Part shown: piece after piece, positions 62,456 through 64,000 of the stretch
How positions within the stretch are numbered: the first letter of the stretch is position 1
How the letters are laid out: every line of letters starts with the position of its first letter
NCBI GenBank assembly: GCA_028285755.1
Contig: JANQOQ010000006.1
Location: 186,001-250,000 of the forward strand
DNA: 64,000 bases
DNA from: Puniceicoccaceae bacterium
Lineage (GTDB): Bacteria > Verrucomicrobiota > Verrucomicrobiia > Opitutales > JAFGAQ01
Direction: 5' to 3'
The notes under the pieces: model-generated
What the model was told of the DNA's origin: nothing
Seen by the model: the letters and a program-made list of their open reading frames with translations, nothing else
Databases searched by the model: none
Program-made: the position numbers and the translations under genes

Positions 62456-63337
62456 TCAAGAACCCTCTTCAATCCCATCTATTTCATGCATCTCAAAAAT
62501 CGCATCTTTTATTATTCGCGGGCGACTCCACGGGATAAAATGATTCAGTTGCGGATACATTTGCTTTTGGACTTCTGCATTGATCAGCTGCTTCTCCAGA
62601 AAATCAGCGTTGCCGGGGGGCACCAACTCGTCCAGCTCGCCCTGCAGGATAATACTCGGTACGCGAATCCTGGGATAGTGGGGGATCAATCGCTCCAGCT
62701 CAGCCTTTAGCGGCAGTATCTCTTCATTAGAGGCACGCCAAGATTTGGGGATCAACCACTTGATCGGGATCCATTGCGCAGGGATCTGAAACCATTTGGT
62801 TTTTTCCAGCTCAGGATCCATGGAGCCCGCCACAAATACCAACCCTTTAATTCGCTCCGGATAATCCAGAGCCATCTGCGCAATCACCGGTCCACCCAGA
62901 GAATGCCCGACCAGAATGATTTGCTGACCCTCGGGGATCCTGGTGAATATGTGCCCAATGATCCGTGATTGTTCCTCCAGCGAAGGTTCTGCCTTCCCCA
63001 TATCCGAAAATCCAAAACCGGGGCGATCCACGGATATTATACGGAAAGTCTCCTGAATTTCATTATCCTTAAAAAATCCTAAAAAGTTATCCCATGAACC
63101 GGGCGAACCATGTATAAAAACCAAGGGCGGCTTATCTGCTTGCCCGGTATCCACATAGCTGAAATTACGACCACTCTCATCTTTTAGAGGGTGAAATGAC
63201 AAAGGGTAGTCAGCCCCGAGCTCTGCACGGGCCTGCTCTTCATCCATCGCGTGAAACAGCATAATACAACCATTTAATAGGCCGCAAATCAGCAATAAGG
63301 GCAACAATGTGACAATTTTTTTCACGATTCTCGGCAT
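62456..63337 (-). CDS. Alpha/beta hydrolase, probable lipoprotein
   Basis: The 293-aa protein starts with a lipoprotein-like lead (VTLLPLLLICGLLNGCIMLF, Cys24 in LLNGC). The alpha/beta fold includes PPLVFIHGSPGSWDNFLGFF (oxyanion HGSPG), SVDRPGFGFSDMG, the nucleophile elbow VGHSLGGPVIAQMAL (Ser about 146), the Asp in LQGELDELVPP and the catalytic His in LNHFIPWSRP. The catalytic triad is therefore complete. The substrate is not known; epoxide hydrolase, esterase and haloalkane-type dehalogenase are all possible. It is the upstream neighbour of dnaE and divergent from rpsU, with a 72-bp gap. Confidence 0.9.
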   Translation of the reverse strand: MPRIVKKIVTLLPLLLICGLLNGCIMLFHAMDEEQARAELGADYPLSFHPLKDESGRNFSYVDTGQADKPPLVFIHGSPGSWDNFLGFFKDNEIQETFRIISVDRPGFGFSDMGKAEPSLEEQSRIIGHIFTRIPEGQQIILVGHSLGGPVIAQMALDYPERIKGLVFVAGSMDPELEKTKWFQIPAQWIPIKWLIPKSWRASNEEILPLKAELERLIPHYPRIRVPSIILQGELDELVPPGNADFLEKQLINAEVQKQMYPQLNHFIPWSRPRIIKDAIFEMHEIDGIEEGS

Positions 63338-63409
63338 TTTCCTGAGACGAAATGGAATTCACCCTTGACGGTGGACGAATTTCCGGTTTTATCAATTCTT
63401 TTCAATATT

Positions 63410-63610
63410 ATGTCAATCGAAGTAAAGATCAGAAAAGGAGAACCTGTAGAAAGGGCACTACGTCGCCTCAAGAAACGTCTTGATCGCGAAGGTGTGATTC
63501 GTGATGTGCGCGCAAAGCGTTATTTTGAAAAGCCATGCGAAGTAAAACGCCGCAAAAATAAAGCAGCGAAGTTTAACAACTATCTCCGTCTGAAGCGAGA
63601 AAGCTACTGA
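63410..63610 (+). CDS. rpsU: 30S ribosomal protein S21
   Basis: The 66-aa protein (MSIEVKIRKGEPVERALRRL, then KRLDREGVIRDVRAKRYFEK and a basic tail) is S21, the small-subunit protein near the anti-Shine-Dalgarno helix. ATG 63410 gives the usual length; a frame 15 codons longer has no S21 homology. The last 38 bp overlap the end of the convergent mutY gene, and its terminator lies inside mutY. The overlap means that transcription of one gene runs into the other. Confidence 0.96.
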   Translation: MSIEVKIRKGEPVERALRRLKKRLDREGVIRDVRAKRYFEKPCEVKRRKNKAAKFNNYLRLKRESY

Positions 63611-64000
63611 TCCATTTCCGGTGAGGACCGGATAACAATACCTTATCCAATTTCTTAAGCGGAACCCACTGGTGTTCCGCTTTTTTTGTGCCATTTAGCC
63701 ATGCATCATCAGTCGATTTGTAGATAATCTCCGTAATCCGTTCATTACCGATACCCCGTTTTTTGGTGGAGTAGGGGTTTTCATTCGATGGTAATCCATC
63801 CAACTCCGGGAGTTCCCAAATATCATCCAGACGCCTCCCGTTTGAAGATTTTGCTAATAATAATTTGCCTTTCTCAATAGCGTATAGGCGATGGATTGTC
63901 CGTTCGGTATATTTCGTTTTCTTAAATAATGGGATCTCTGATTCAATGCCCTGAATGCGGGCTTTGCAGGTTTTTTCCCAGGGGCACAGCAGACAAAGCG
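63573..64000 (-). CDS. mutY: A/G-specific adenine glycosylase C-terminal part (partial, runs off right edge)
   Basis: The minus frame is open from the window edge to the stop at 63573, about 142 codons. It starts within LCLLCPWEKTCKARIQG, the end of the MutY 4Fe-4S cluster loop (Cys-x2-Cys-x5-Cys). A linker and the NUDIX-like 8-oxoguanine recognition domain follow: TIHRLYAIEKGKLLLAKSSN, GRRLDDIWELPELDG and KAEHQWVPLKKLDKVLLSGP near the end. MutY removes adenine paired with 8-oxoguanine. The catalytic N-terminal helix-hairpin-helix part lies outside the window. The final 38 bp overlap rpsU, and the rpsU terminator hairpin is translated as the KAEHQWVP stretch. Confidence 0.9.
   Translation of the reverse strand, partial: LCLLCPWEKTCKARIQGIESEIPLFKKTKYTERTIHRLYAIEKGKLLLAKSSNGRRLDDIWELPELDGLPSNENPYSTKKRGIGNERITEIIYKSTDDAWLNGTKKAEHQWVPLKKLDKVLLSGPHRKWISSFLASDGDSC
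63657..63687 (+). terminator. Intrinsic terminator of rpsU, inside mutY
   Basis: A 9-bp stem AAGCGGAAC / GTTCCGCTT with loop CCACTGGT is followed by seven Ts on the plus strand. It lies 46 nt after the rpsU stop. On the minus strand no T-run follows, so mutY transcripts would pass through. Confidence 0.92.

Noticed and set aside
63365-63409. 15-codon N-terminal extension of rpsU
   Set aside because: S21 homology starts exactly at the ATG 63410, and the extension has no family match.

Overview
The window looks like a chromosome segment of a marine-type Verrucomicrobiota bacterium, probably of the Opitutae (Opitutales/Puniceicoccales). This is inferred from family content, not from a marker-gene tree. 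The pointers are a DUF1501 plus PSD1-type cytochrome/DUF1553 pair, several Tat-targeted or secreted S1 sulfatases, a TonB receptor whose mature start reads SPFIVDA, a Gfo/Idh/MocA enzyme with a Tat signal, and moderate GC. No phage genes, CRISPR array or rRNA operon were seen.

Region 1 (about 1-15750) is a carbohydrate-acquisition locus. One long minus-strand series reads ECF sigma factor, FecR anti-sigma, STN-TonB receptor, FadR-type GntR regulator, Asp/Glu racemase-like protein, FAH-type hydratase and an FG-GAP repeat protein cut by the left edge. Divergent from the sigma factor is a secreted beta-helix (pectate-lyase-like) protein with two duplicated CBM-like modules. After an IS3 remnant come a sulfatase, an unrecognised gene and a second, divergent sulfatase. 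A nearly identical 26-bp element holding a FadR/GntR-type operator (TTGTAATACCA) lies before the regulator, in the sigma/lyase divergent gap and in the sulfatase divergent gap. This suggests one regulon that controls sensing, uptake, cleavage and desulfation of a sulfated polysaccharide.

Region 2 (16028-23512) holds tRNA-Arg(TCT), an exported nucleoside hydrolase and a tight set of two GH29 alpha-L-fucosidases, a sulfatase and a Gfo/Idh/MocA oxidoreductase. Sulfated fucose-containing glycans are the likely substrates.

Region 3 (23570-31937) holds two transferase families usually found beside the arsenosugar radical-SAM enzyme ArsS (TIGR04282 and TIGR04283, the latter fused to a membrane glycosyltransferase), a methylthioribose-kinase-like protein, a cellulose-synthase-like GT2, a flavoprotein/polyferredoxin fusion and a DUF547 protein. 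ArsS itself is not in the window.

Region 4 (32093-41845) holds a lipocalin, the DUF1501/DUF1553 pair, an SprA-like putative metalloprotease, a large GT-C-like membrane protein with its partner, and a small HxH hydrolase-like protein.

Region 5 (41931-58627) is a surface-glycan assembly cluster: two nucleotide-sugar epimerase-like SDRs, a GlpD-like flavoenzyme, three methyltransferases, GT4 and GT2 enzymes, a hexapeptide acyltransferase, a polysaccharide deacetylase, a flippase-like protein, an SGNH acetylesterase, a GT-C protein and unrecognised secreted proteins.

Region 6 (58631-64000) is housekeeping: dnaE, an alpha/beta hydrolase lipoprotein, rpsU, and the C-terminal part of mutY cut by the right edge. 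The rpsU terminator lies inside mutY.

Five convergent gene pairs overlap at their 3' ends (by 16, 4, 9, 4 and 38 nt). Several start codons were moved to internal ATGs because the longest frames begin with TTG or GTG inside a neighbour.
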